From the NCBI GenBank assembly GCA_032027085.1, contig JAVSMS010000001.1, positions 1,256,332 to 1,320,331 of the forward strand: a stretch of 64,000 nt of DNA. The letters are read 5' to 3'. The position numbers and the translations under genes were made by a program. The notes beneath the pieces are model-generated. The model searched no databases. It was given only the letters and a program-made list of their open reading frames with translations, and had not been told where the DNA came from. Source of the DNA: Pseudorhodoplanes sp. Its GTDB lineage: Bacteria; Pseudomonadota; Alphaproteobacteria; Rhizobiales; Xanthobacteraceae. How positions within the stretch are numbered: the stretch's first letter is position 1; each line of letters starts with the position of its first letter. Below, one piece after another: positions 49,655-58,224 of the stretch.

Positions 49655-50809
49655 ATGACGGACGATAAACAGAAACGGCTCAAAGCCCGGACCTTGGCGG
49701 CGCAGGCGCTGGGAGCCGACGACCCAACGACCAAAGCAGTTGTTCCGCCCTTGCACGTGTCCACGACCTATATCCGCGATCCCGACAATCAATACCGCAC
49801 GGGCTACATGTATGGCCGGCCCGACAATGCCACCATACGGCAGGCAGAAGCCGTGATCGCAGCGCTGGAGCAAGCGCCGCAGGCGATGCTGTCCGGCTCC
49901 GGCATGGCGGCGGCGACATCGGTCATTCTTGCGCTTGAGAAGCCGTCACATATCGTCGCCTCGCAGATCATGTACTGGGCGTTCCGCCACTGGCTGACCG
50001 AGGCCTCGCGCTTCGGGCATAGGATCGAATTCGTCGACACCTCGGATATCAATGCCGTGCGTGCCGCGGTCAGACCCGGGGAAACCGCTCTCGTCTATGT
50101 CGAGACACCCGGCAATCCGCTCTGGACCATCACCGATATCGCCGCGGTCGCCGACGTCGCGCACAAGGCCGGGGCCAGGCTCTGCGTCGACTCGACCGTG
50201 GCGACGCCAATCTTCACGCGGCCGATCTCGCTCGGTGCCGATGTCGTCATGCATTCCGCCACCAAATATCTAAACGGACATTCCGACGTCATCGCCGGGG
50301 CATTGGCGACCGCACGCGAGGATGAGTTCTGGAGGCGCATTCAGAACGTGCGGGCGCAGCACGGCGCAATTCTCGGGCCGTTCGAAGCGTGGCTGCTGTT
50401 GCGTGGGTTGCGCACGCTCGATATGCGCGTGCGCACACAAACCGAAAGCGCGGCACTGCTGGCGAGCTGGCTCATGCGGCATCCGGCGGTATCGCATGTG
50501 CTTTATCCGGGCCTGCAACATCATCCGGGCCACGCCGTCGCCGCCAAGCAAATGCATGGCGGCTATGGTGCGATGCTGTCCATCCGCGTCGCCACCGGCG
50601 AGCAGGCAGCCATCAGCACCGCCGCGCGCGTCGAGGTGTGGAAGCGCGCGACCTCGCTCGGCGGCGTCGAGAGCCTGATCGAGCATCGCGCCTCGGTGGA
50701 GGGGCCGAACACGCCCTGCCCACCCGACCTGCTGCGGCTCTCCGTCGGCCTGGAAGATCCGGAAGACCTTTACGCCGATCTCGACCGCGCGCTGCACGCG
50801 TCTAACTGA
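49655..50809 (+). CDS. Trans-sulfuration family PLP enzyme (cystathionine beta-lyase/gamma-synthase type)
   Basis: A 384-residue Cys/Met metabolism PLP enzyme. The PLP lysine is Lys204 in HSATKYLNGHSDVIAG; further landmarks are YGRPDNATI with the Tyr/Arg phosphate contacts, SGMAAATSVILAL, YVETPGNPLW and the C-terminal TSLGGVESLIEHRAS and LLRLSVGLED motifs. Members catalyse cystathionine lyase or synthase reactions; sequence alone does not decide which. GAGAGCC precedes the ATG. Confidence 0.88.
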   Translation: MTDDKQKRLKARTLAAQALGADDPTTKAVVPPLHVSTTYIRDPDNQYRTGYMYGRPDNATIRQAEAVIAALEQAPQAMLSGSGMAAATSVILALEKPSHIVASQIMYWAFRHWLTEASRFGHRIEFVDTSDINAVRAAVRPGETALVYVETPGNPLWTITDIAAVADVAHKAGARLCVDSTVATPIFTRPISLGADVVMHSATKYLNGHSDVIAGALATAREDEFWRRIQNVRAQHGAILGPFEAWLLLRGLRTLDMRVRTQTESAALLASWLMRHPAVSHVLYPGLQHHPGHAVAAKQMHGGYGAMLSIRVATGEQAAISTAARVEVWKRATSLGGVESLIEHRASVEGPNTPCPPDLLRLSVGLEDPEDLYADLDRALHASN

Positions 50810-50827
50810 GAGGCGTTCGGTTCGGTG

Positions 50828-51283
50828 CTAAGCCGGCAGCCCGACCAGATGCCTTTCGATCTCATGCACCGGCTTTTTCACGAGGTCTTTTGACACCTCA
50901 TTGCGAATGGCCCGCTTCACCTGCGGTGAATAGGCTTGCCGGAGGATGCCGAGCGCCTTGGGCGGCGCCACGATCAAAAAACACGATGCGTCCCCAGCGC
51001 CAATCGCCGCATCCAGCCGCCCGGCGAGATCTGCAAGGAAGGCGCGCTCCGCCTGCTCGTGCCAGTCGGTCTGCTCCATCGCCGAGCGCGCACTGCCGAC
51101 CGACTGAACCGACCGGCCGGGTGCATCGGTTCCTTGCTCCTGCGTGCGGGGATTTTGCTGTTCGAAAACTTCGCGGGTCTGCAGATTTGGAAATTTTTCG
51201 TCGCCTGCATTCTCAAGAATAAGGGCCTTAGTCCCGTCGCAGACAATAATCCAGTCGCCCTGCTCAACCCTCAGCTTCTGCAT
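50828..51283 (-). CDS. Host attachment protein family (PF10116-like)
   Basis: A 151-residue protein: the N-terminal WIIVCDGTKALILENAGD, REVFEQQNPRTQEQGTDAPGR, and FLADLAGRLDAAIGAGDASCFLIVAPPKALGILR match a family named for a plant-attachment phenotype in Agrobacterium. The fold resembles release-factor eRF1 domain 2-like proteins, and the direct activity is unknown. ATG at 51283 follows GAGGTTTTC and gives the family length; the longer frame upstream runs through repeat DNA. It is convergent with the PLP-enzyme gene. Confidence 0.82.
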   Translation of the reverse strand: MQKLRVEQGDWIIVCDGTKALILENAGDEKFPNLQTREVFEQQNPRTQEQGTDAPGRSVQSVGSARSAMEQTDWHEQAERAFLADLAGRLDAAIGAGDASCFLIVAPPKALGILRQAYSPQVKRAIRNEVSKDLVKKPVHEIERHLVGLPA

Positions 51284-51412
51284 GAAAACCTCCTCGCAAT
51301 GAGCATCGAATAACAAAAGGAAATGGCCGCTCGCGCCTTGCGCCAGATCAACGCACGAGGTCGTGATCGGTTGCCCTGGTTGCGGCAGATCGCCCAGGCA
51401 ATGATGAGGTAC

Positions 51413-51564
51413 GAAGCCGGCGGGCGATGACTCTCTCGCGTTTGTCATTGCCGGGGCGGTCAATCAATTCATTCCGTCGAGAAGCCGGCGGCGATGACTT
51501 CCTTGCGTTTGTCATCGCCGGGCGCCCATCAATTTGTTCCGTCGAGAAGCCGGCGGGCGATGAC
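51413..51564. repeat. Tandem repeat duplicating the 3' end of mcd
   Basis: Units beginning GAAGCCGGCGG(G)CGATGAC start at 51413, 51481 and 51546, with periods of 68 and 65 bases. The last unit is the terminal coding part of mcd (VIARRLLDG read on the minus strand), and the TTTGTCAT(T/C)GCCGGG and ATTCCGTCGA/TGTTCCGTCGA parts recur between them. It looks like a local tandem duplication downstream of the gene. Confidence 0.75.
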
Positions 51565-53205
51565 CTGCGCCTGGATTTCGGCCGCGCCCTCAAAGATGTT
51601 CAGGATGCGCGCGTCGCACAAAATCCGCGAGGCGGGGAATTCCAGCGCGAAGCCGTTGCCGCCATGAATTTGCACGGCATTGTCGGCGGCCGCCCAGGCG
51701 ACCCGCGCCGCCAAGAGCTTCGCCATCCCGGCCTCAAGGTCACAACGCCGGCCGGAATCCTTTTCGCGCGCGGCAAAATAGGTGAGCTGGCGCGCAATGG
51801 TGACCTCCACCGCCATCATCGCGAGCTTGTCGGCGACGCGCGGGAATTCGATGATCGGGCGGGCGAATTGCGACCGCTGCTGTGCGTAAGCGAGCGCCTG
51901 GTCCATTGCCGCCTGCGCGACTCCGACCGCCCGCGCCGCGGTCTGGATGCGCGCGGATTCGAATGTCTGCATCAACTGCTTGAAGCCCGCGCCCTCGATG
52001 CCGCCGAGCAGGTTTTCCGCCTTCACCTCGAAGCCGTCAAAGGCGATCTCGTATTCCTTCATGCCGCGATAGCCGAGCACTTCGATCTCGGTGCCGGACA
52101 TGCCGGGCGCCGGGAACGGATTCTCGTCGGTGCCACGCGGCTTCTCCGCCAGCAACATCGACAGACCGCGATAGCCGGCCTCCTTCGGGTCCGTGCGCAC
52201 CAGCAGCGTCATCAGGTCGGCGCGCACCGGATGGGTGATCCAGGTCTTGTTGCCATAGACCTTGTAGACATTGCCCTCGCGCACGGCACGCGTCTTCAGC
52301 GACGCGAGGTCGGAACCGGTATTGGGCTCGGTGAAGACGGCGGTCGGGAGAATTTCGCCGGACGCGATCTTCGGCAGCCACTTGCGCTTCTGGTCTTCGG
52401 TGCCGCTGCCGAGAATGAGTTCGGCTGCGATTTCCGAGCGAGTGCCGAGCGAGCCGACGCCAATATAGCCGCGCGACAATTCCTCGGAGACGACGCACAT
52501 CGATTCCTTGCCAAGACTGAGGCCGCCGTAGTTTTCGGAAATGGTCAGGCCGAACACGCCGAGCTCGGACATGTGCGAAATGACGTCGAGCGGGATGTAG
52601 CGATTGTTCAGATGCCACTCTTGCGCGTGCGGGATCACTTCGCTCAGCGCAAATTTCCGCATTTCCTCGCGGATCGATTCCAATGTTTCATCGAGACCGC
52701 TCTGGCCGAACGTGGCCCCATGATGATCGCGCAGAAGTGCGACCAGCCGCGCGCGCCGCTCGGCATTGTTGCCGCCGGCAATGAGGGCTTCGACATCCGG
52801 TGTCAGTCGTGCGGCGACATCTGAGGCCGACAATCCGAGATCGGACAGCCGCACGATCTCCCCCTGGCTCATCGGAATGCCGCCGACGATCTGCGCCAGA
52901 TATTCGCCGAAGCCGATAGTGATGATGAGATCCTCAACCTCGCCAAATTGTCCGGCCGCCTGCATGCGCTCGGCATAGGAGGCGAGTTGGCGCAAGGCTT
53001 CGACATAGGTCGCGAGCCAGGCCAGGCCATGCGTGGCGCGCTGCTCGCGATCGAAAACCTGGCCGGCCGGCCCGCCTTCGCTCATGACGCGCTTGCGCAC
53101 GCTGATGGTGGCGTCGGCAAGCAAGGCCTCGGCTACGCTCACGGCCGCTCTCGCCTGCAAAGCGAATTGATCACTGGTGTCATTGCGGGTGGATGCGAGC
53201 GGCAT
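51529..53205 (-). CDS. mcd: (2S)-methylsuccinyl-CoA dehydrogenase
   Basis: A 558-residue acyl-CoA dehydrogenase with an N-terminal extension of about 150 residues before the usual core, the mark of Mcd in the ethylmalonyl-CoA pathway. Visible are LTISENYGG, EPNTGSDLASLKTRA (FAD loop), MSGTEIEVLGYRGMKEYEI, YAQQRSQFARPI and the C-terminal AVQIHGGNGFALEFPASRILCDARILNIFEGAAEIQ. It oxidises methylsuccinyl-CoA to mesaconyl-CoA and passes electrons to ETF, coded at 47036-48729. ATG at 53205 gives normal length. Confidence 0.93.
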   Translation of the reverse strand: MPLASTRNDTSDQFALQARAAVSVAEALLADATISVRKRVMSEGGPAGQVFDREQRATHGLAWLATYVEALRQLASYAERMQAAGQFGEVEDLIITIGFGEYLAQIVGGIPMSQGEIVRLSDLGLSASDVAARLTPDVEALIAGGNNAERRARLVALLRDHHGATFGQSGLDETLESIREEMRKFALSEVIPHAQEWHLNNRYIPLDVISHMSELGVFGLTISENYGGLSLGKESMCVVSEELSRGYIGVGSLGTRSEIAAELILGSGTEDQKRKWLPKIASGEILPTAVFTEPNTGSDLASLKTRAVREGNVYKVYGNKTWITHPVRADLMTLLVRTDPKEAGYRGLSMLLAEKPRGTDENPFPAPGMSGTEIEVLGYRGMKEYEIAFDGFEVKAENLLGGIEGAGFKQLMQTFESARIQTAARAVGVAQAAMDQALAYAQQRSQFARPIIEFPRVADKLAMMAVEVTIARQLTYFAAREKDSGRRCDLEAGMAKLLAARVAWAAADNAVQIHGGNGFALEFPASRILCDARILNIFEGAAEIQAQVIARRLLDGTN

Positions 53206-53254
53206 GAACGACCTCTGTGGCGTGTAGGAAGCAAGGAGCCGCACAGTAATGGTG

Positions 53255-53272
53255 CGTTGCACAAAAGCAACG
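53255..53272. promoter_or_regulatory. Inverted repeat in the mcd upstream region
   Basis: CGTTGC-ACAAAA-GCAACG, a perfect six-base inverted repeat with a six-base centre, lies 50 bases upstream of the mcd start codon and about 85 bases before the divergent chemoreceptor gene. It is suited to a dimeric regulator; none is coded nearby. Confidence 0.45.
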
Positions 53273-53357
53273 GTCTTTGCAGGAGCTCGCGTAGTTACTG
53301 GATTCTTTACCTTTTTCAGCTTTTTTAGATCGGATCGCCAACCCCCCAGGCCGTTTT

Positions 53358-55391
53358 ATGAGCGCCCCGCCTGTGAGCAGCCCCCGCGCCGGATCGCAGC
53401 GCCTGTCCCTTGGGCGGTTGGTGTCATCCTTTTCAGTCCGCAATCGCATCATTGCCATTGCCCTGATTCCCGTCGCAGGCTTTATCGCCAATGGCTTTTT
53501 CTTCGCTGGCGGCGAAAGGGATGTCGAGGCGGCGTTCGACCGTTTCAAGATGGCCGCCGCCATCGCCGATGCCAGCCGCGATTTCAAGGAAGACATCGGC
53601 CGCATGCGCATCAGCGCCCGCGATTTCGCAGCGCGTCCGGGCAACGAATCCATCATTGAATTCGAAAATGCCCAGGGCAGCGCACTGCGCAATCTGCATG
53701 CCATCGAGGTTTCGGTTGACGATGAACAGCGCAAGCGGCTGTCGCCGCTCCGCGAAACGCTGAACCAAGTCGGGCAGAATTTCCAGCGCGTGATCGAAGG
53801 TCAGCGCCATCTGGGATTCACAGACGACGAAGGCCTGCGGCGCAAGATTCGCGAAGCCGGCAACGCCGTCGAGCGCATCATCAGCGAGAAGATGCCTTGG
53901 CTCGGCGAGGCCGACGCCCGCAAACTGATGGTCTCGCTCTTGATCATGCGGCGTTATGAGGCCGAACAGAGGCTGCGCATCAGCGGTTTCGCGCACACCA
54001 TGTTCTTCGAGGAGTACAAGAATTTCATCCAGACATTTGCCGGCATTGATGGCACACCGGCGATGCGCTCGGAGCTCGAAAACCAGGTCAAGAGCTACAC
54101 CGAAACCTTTGCCGAGTGGGCGGCGAGCTCCGACAAGGTCTGGCCCTATCTCACGTTGATCGATCTCGACACCAAGCAGATGATGCCGGCGGCGGATGAC
54201 ATCATTCTTTCCGCGACTAACGGAGCGAGCCGGGCGTCCGCCGAACTGATATCTTCGCAGAAGCACACCCGGCTGACCATGATTTCCGTCGGCGTGGCTG
54301 CCGTGCTGATCGGCCTTGCCTTTAGTTGGCTTATCGGCCGCAGCATAACCGGACCTCTTGCGGTCCTTGCCGGCGCGATGAAGCGGCTGGCCGCCGGAGA
54401 TACATCGGCGAAAATTCCCGCAACCCGCGCGCGTGACGAAATCGGCGACATGGCGCGAACCGTGATCGTGTTCCGGGATACCATGATCGAACGCGAGCGT
54501 CTGACGGCCGCCCAAGTCGAGCAAAGCCGCGCGCGTGAACAGCGCGCCGAAACAATATCTGCGACCATTACAGAATTCGAACGCTCAGTCGACGAAGTGC
54601 TGGCCAAGGTCCGCAATGCAGCGGAGCGGCTTGAGATCTCCGCCGGCAACCTGAACAACGCCGCAGATTCGGTCTCCGGCGAAGCGCAGCACGCTGAAAA
54701 TCGGGTACGTGCCGCCTCCAGCAACGTGACCGCAGCGGCAAGTTCAGTCGAAGAACTGGCTGCCTCGATCGGCGAGATTTCCAGCCAGGCACATAAATCG
54801 ACCGAAGTGGCGAGTCGGGCGGTCGAGGAAGCGCGCCGCACCACGACAACCATGGGCGAACTCGCCAATGCTGCAACCCGCATCGGCGAAGTCATCAGCC
54901 TCATTCAAGCCATCGCCGGACAAACCAACCTCCTGGCGCTCAACGCCACGATCGAGGCCGCGCGCGCCGGGGAGGCGGGACGCGGATTTGCCGTTGTCGC
55001 CTCGGAGGTGAAATCGCTGGCCGGCCAAACTGCGCGCGCGACAGAGGACATTGCCGGCCAGATCGGTTCGATCCAATCCGCCGCCGCTGATGCCGCGCAG
55101 GCGATCAATCAGGTTAATGCCATCATCGAGGAGATGTCGGCGATTGCCTCAAGTGTCGCCGTCACCGTCGAGGAGCAGAATTCCGCCGTCTCCACTATCG
55201 CGGAGGGCGTGAACAGCGCGTCCGGCGAAGCTCGCACCGGCGCCGAGGCGATGAGCCGCGTCGCAAGCGCCGTGGTTGATGCACGCGGCACCGCCTCCGA
55301 CGTGAAAGCGCTGGCCGATGCATTGGCGATCGAGGCGGAGGGACTGGAGCGTCAGGTGCGGCATTTCCTGACGCAAGTGCAGGCGGCATAG
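53358..55391 (+). CDS. Methyl-accepting chemotaxis protein
   Basis: A 677-residue transmembrane chemoreceptor: first helix (about 30-50), a long periplasmic helical-bundle domain (about 50-305) of the kind called HBM or four-helix sensor, second helix (about 310-330), HAMP (to about 385) and a cytoplasmic signalling domain. The tip [20 protein letters not shown] near residue 510 is the CheA/CheW contact. The C-terminus [10 protein letters not shown] has no CheR/CheB-docking pentapeptide. The ligand is unknown. It stands alone between mcd and the BrkB gene. Confidence 0.9.
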   Translation: MSAPPVSSPRAGSQRLSLGRLVSSFSVRNRIIAIALIPVAGFIANGFFFAGGERDVEAAFDRFKMAAAIADASRDFKEDIGRMRISARDFAARPGNESIIEFENAQGSALRNLHAIEVSVDDEQRKRLSPLRETLNQVGQNFQRVIEGQRHLGFTDDEGLRRKIREAGNAVERIISEKMPWLGEADARKLMVSLLIMRRYEAEQRLRISGFAHTMFFEEYKNFIQTFAGIDGTPAMRSELENQVKSYTETFAEWAASSDKVWPYLTLIDLDTKQMMPAADDIILSATNGASRASAELISSQKHTRLTMISVGVAAVLIGLAFSWLIGRSITGPLAVLAGAMKRLAAGDTSAKIPATRARDEIGDMARTVIVFRDTMIERERLTAAQVEQSRAREQRAETISATITEFERSVDEVLAKVRNAAERLEISAGNLNNAADSVSGEAQHAENRVRAASSNVTAAASSVEELAASIGEISSQAHKSTEVASRAVEEARRTTTTMGELANAATRIGEVISLIQAIAGQTNLLALNATIEAARAGEAGRGFAVVASEVKSLAGQTARATEDIAGQIGSIQSAAADAAQAINQVNAIIEEMSAIASSVAVTVEEQNSAVSTIAEGVNSASGEARTGAEAMSRVASAVVDARGTASDVKALADALAIEAEGLERQVRHFLTQVQAA

Positions 55392-55459
55392 CGCGGACTC
55401 CTGGCGAGGCATTGCGCGGCTGTAGATTTCGCCTCCCCTTGATTTTTCGCGTTCGCTAT

Positions 55460-56353
55460 ATGATGTGGCCTCGACGGAGATCGTGGGCCTTGTCGATTCT
55501 GAAGAAAATCTGGCGAGTCGGACTCGACGCCTTTTGGCAATTCAATGCCGACGACGGCTGGGCGATCGCCAGCCATATCGCGCTGTCATCCTTGATGGCG
55601 CTGTTCCCCTTTTTCCTCGTCTTGACGGCGCTGGCGGGCATTATCGGCTCGCAGAATCTGGCCGATGAGGCAGCCAATCTGCTGCTGGAGGCCTGGCCGG
55701 AGGAGGTCGCCGGCCCCGTGTCGCGAGAAATCCATAATGTGCTCAGCAACGCGCAGGGACAGGTGCTGACGGTCGGCGCCTTGCTTGCGTTGTATTTTGC
55801 CTCGAGCGGTATCGAAAGCCTCCGCATCGGCCTCAATCGCGCCTATACCGTGGTCGAGACGCGCTCTGTTTGGCTGCTGCGACTGGAATCGATCGGCTAT
55901 GTCATTCTCGCTGCGGGGGGTATGCTGGCACTGTCGTTCCTGGTGCTGCTGGCGCCGCTCATTTGGGCGACTGCGGTCCGCAAATTTCCGAAGCTGGAAC
56001 CGTTCGGCGACGTGGTGACCTTCGTGCGGCTGTCCACGGCGACGGTGCTGCTCATCGTCCCGCTGGTCGTGGTGCACAAATGGCTGCCGGCCGGCCGCCG
56101 CACCTTCGGCCAGATCCTGCCAGGCATTCTTGCGACGCTCGTGCTGTGGCTCTTGGCCGGCATTCTGTTCGGCCGCTATCTCGCCGAATTCGCCTTCACC
56201 TATTCGGTCTATTATGCCGGCCTCGCCTCGCCGATGATCGCACTCGTGTTTCTCTATTTCACCGCCTCGATCTTCATCTATGGCGGCGAACTGAATGCGG
56301 TGATCGTGAAGCTGCGCGAGCCGAAGGAGCCGGAGACGGTAGGCCGAAAGTAA
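55460..56353 (+). CDS. YihY/virulence factor BrkB family membrane protein
   Basis: A 297-residue protein with six membrane helices. The family pattern ADDGWAIASHIALSSLMALFPFFLVLTALAG, the SGIESLRIGLNRAY segment and the KWLPAGRRTFGQILPG loop with a final LYFTASIFIYGGELNAV are visible. The family was once called ribonuclease BN by mistake; it has no established activity and is probably a transporter-like membrane protein. ATG at 55460 (double ATG) is chosen; the frame begins 16 codons earlier. Confidence 0.85.
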   Translation: MMWPRRRSWALSILKKIWRVGLDAFWQFNADDGWAIASHIALSSLMALFPFFLVLTALAGIIGSQNLADEAANLLLEAWPEEVAGPVSREIHNVLSNAQGQVLTVGALLALYFASSGIESLRIGLNRAYTVVETRSVWLLRLESIGYVILAAGGMLALSFLVLLAPLIWATAVRKFPKLEPFGDVVTFVRLSTATVLLIVPLVVVHKWLPAGRRTFGQILPGILATLVLWLLAGILFGRYLAEFAFTYSVYYAGLASPMIALVFLYFTASIFIYGGELNAVIVKLREPKEPETVGRK

Positions 56354-56355
56354 AT

Positions 56356-56445
56356 GTCATGACCGGGCTTGTCCCGGCCATCCAGGTCTTGATTGCACGA
56401 CAGGGCCTGGAAGACATGAATCCCGGGCACAAGACCGGGCATGAC
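56356..56445. repeat. Palindromic repeat GTCATGACCGGG family
   Basis: Outer arms GTCATGACCGGGCTTGTCCC and GGGCACAAGACCGGGCATGAC pair, with inner CCAGGTCTT/AGGGCCTGGAAGAC as a second inverted pair. The 90-base element follows the BrkB stop and lies before the ccr stop, at a convergent junction. It shares the GTCAT...ATGAC ends with the other bipartite elements but not the arm sequence. Confidence 0.65.
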
Positions 56446-56476
56446 GATGGAAAGGTGCACGGCGAAAACCTTCGCC

Positions 56477-57745
56477 CTATCCGCCCGCCGCTTCCACCAC
56501 ATCCTCGAAGCTGCGCAGTCCAACGCGCGGCGCATTCACCAGCACCGCCATGTTTCCCGGTGCATGCTGGTTCTTCCACATCTTCTGGTGCGCCAACGGG
56601 ATCTGGTCCCAGCCGAAGACCTCGCTCATGCAGGGATCAATGCGGCGGTCGAGCACGAACTGGTTGGCGGCGCTGGCCTGCTTCAGATGCGCGAAATGCG
56701 AACCCTGGATGCGCTTCTGCCGCATCCAGACATAGCGCGCGTCGAAGGTGATATTGTAGCCCGAGGTGCCGGCGCAGAAGACCACCATGCCGCCGCGCTT
56801 CACCACGAGACATGAGACCGGAAACGTCTGCTCGCCCGGATGCTCAAACACGATGTCGACATCGCGCTTGCCGGTGACGTCCCAGATTGCCTTGCCGAAC
56901 TTGCGCGCCTCCTTCACCCAGGCGTCGTATTCCGGCGTGTTCACCTTGGGCATCTGGCCCCAGCAATTGAAATCCTTGCGGTTGATCACGCCCTTGGCAC
57001 CGAGGCCCATGACGTAATCGCGCTTGCTCTCATCTGAAATGATGCCGATTGCGTTGGCGCCCGAGGCGGCGCAAAGCTGCACGCCGAAAACGCCGAGCCC
57101 GCCCGAAGCGCCCCAGACCAGTACGTGATCACCCGGCTTGAGCGTGTGCGGCGCGTGTCCGAACAGCATGCGGTAGGCGGTCGCGAGCGTGAGTGTGTAG
57201 CAGGCCGCTTCTTCCCAGGTGAGGTGCTTTGGCTTGGGCATCAATTGCCGGGACTGCACGCGGCAAAATTGCGCGAACGAGCCGTCCGGCGTCTCGTACC
57301 CCCAGATGCGCTGCGAGGGCGACAGCATCGGGTCGCCGCCGTTGCATTCCTCGTCATCGCCGTCGTCCTGATTGCAATGCACGATGACTTCGTCGCCAAC
57401 CTTCCAGCGCTTCACCTTGGCGCCAACCGCCCAGACCACGCCGGAGGCGTCCGAGCCCGCGACATGAAACGGGTTCTTGTGCACATCGAGCGGCGAGATC
57501 GGCACGCCGAGGCCGGCCCAGACACCGTTGTAATTCACCCCGCCTGCCATCACGAAGACCAGCACCTCATCCTCGCCGATCGGCCAGGTCGGCACCACCT
57601 CGACCTGCATGGAGGATTCGGGCGGACCGTGCCGCTCCTTGCGGATCGCCCAGGCATGCATGTTGTCGGGGACGTGACCGAGCGGCGGGATTTCGCCGAC
57701 TTGGTAGAGCGATTTCAGCGCTTTCAGCTTCGGTAAGGCGGACAT
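56477..57745 (-). CDS. ccr: Crotonyl-CoA carboxylase/reductase
   Basis: A 422-residue medium-chain reductase that converts crotonyl-CoA, NADPH and CO2 to (2S)-ethylmalonyl-CoA, the key step of the ethylmalonyl-CoA pathway. Ccr landmarks: VGEIPPLGHVPDNMHAWAIR, VNYNGVWAGLG (CO2-site Asn), GSDASGVVWAVG, HCNQDDGDDEECNGGDPMLSPSQRIWGYET and VWGASGGLGVFGVQL (NADPH Rossmann motif). The His in SHFAHLKQA corresponds to the CO2-binding His. ATG at 57745 gives the usual length. It is divergent from the GlsB-type gene. Confidence 0.95.
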   Translation of the reverse strand: MSALPKLKALKSLYQVGEIPPLGHVPDNMHAWAIRKERHGPPESSMQVEVVPTWPIGEDEVLVFVMAGGVNYNGVWAGLGVPISPLDVHKNPFHVAGSDASGVVWAVGAKVKRWKVGDEVIVHCNQDDGDDEECNGGDPMLSPSQRIWGYETPDGSFAQFCRVQSRQLMPKPKHLTWEEAACYTLTLATAYRMLFGHAPHTLKPGDHVLVWGASGGLGVFGVQLCAASGANAIGIISDESKRDYVMGLGAKGVINRKDFNCWGQMPKVNTPEYDAWVKEARKFGKAIWDVTGKRDVDIVFEHPGEQTFPVSCLVVKRGGMVVFCAGTSGYNITFDARYVWMRQKRIQGSHFAHLKQASAANQFVLDRRIDPCMSEVFGWDQIPLAHQKMWKNQHAPGNMAVLVNAPRVGLRSFEDVVEAAGG

Positions 57746-57949
57746 GTCCGTGCTCCGGCGGGTACGGAATTTCGCCGGAAGTCTGCCGCAGAAAATGCTG
57801 CGCCGCAACGGGCGGTGGCGAAAAATAAGCTCATCATCTTGGGCGACACTGGCTTTTGTACCCAGATCGGCTATGGTTCCCGCGCTGCAATGCAATAAGC
57901 CGCGGGGGCCGGGCTTAGGCATGCTCCCGCATATCATGGGGAGAACGTC

Positions 57950-58198
57950 ATGTTAGGGGATCTGATCGTCTGGCTGATCGTCGGTGGCGTTGCCGGCTGG
58001 CTCGCCGGCCTGATTGTCAAAGGCTACGGCTTCGGAATTATCGGCAACATCGTCGTCGGCATTGTCGGCGCGCTGATCGCCGGCTGGCTGCTGCCGCGCC
58101 TCGGCATCATAATCGGCGGGGGCATCATCGCCTCCGTCATCAATGCGGTGATCGGCGCGGTCATTCTTCTTGTGATTATCGGGTTGATTAAACGCTGA
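57950..58198 (+). CDS. GlsB/YeaQ/YmgE family stress-response membrane protein
   Basis: An 82-residue, glycine-rich membrane protein with three short helices: LIVWLIVGGVAGWLAGLIVKG, FGIIGNIVVGIVGALIAGWLLPRLG and a third segment with VINAVIGAVILLVIIGLIKR. The GNIVVGIVGA motif is the hallmark of this family (also called transglycosylase-associated protein), usually induced by general stress. GGGGAGAACGTC precedes the ATG. The following ecm gene starts 26 bases later on the same strand. Confidence 0.86.
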   Translation: MLGDLIVWLIVGGVAGWLAGLIVKGYGFGIIGNIVVGIVGALIAGWLLPRLGIIIGGGIIASVINAVIGAVILLVIIGLIKR

Positions 58199-58224
58199 TT
58201 GCTACAGGTCTGGGTCGGAGAGGA

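Noticed and set aside
51427-52824. 465-codon plus-strand frame opposite mcd
   Set aside because: It mirrors the codon pattern of the minus-strand mcd gene, reads as His/Arg/Gly-rich sequence without a domain and lacks a ribosome-binding site. It is a GC-driven shadow.
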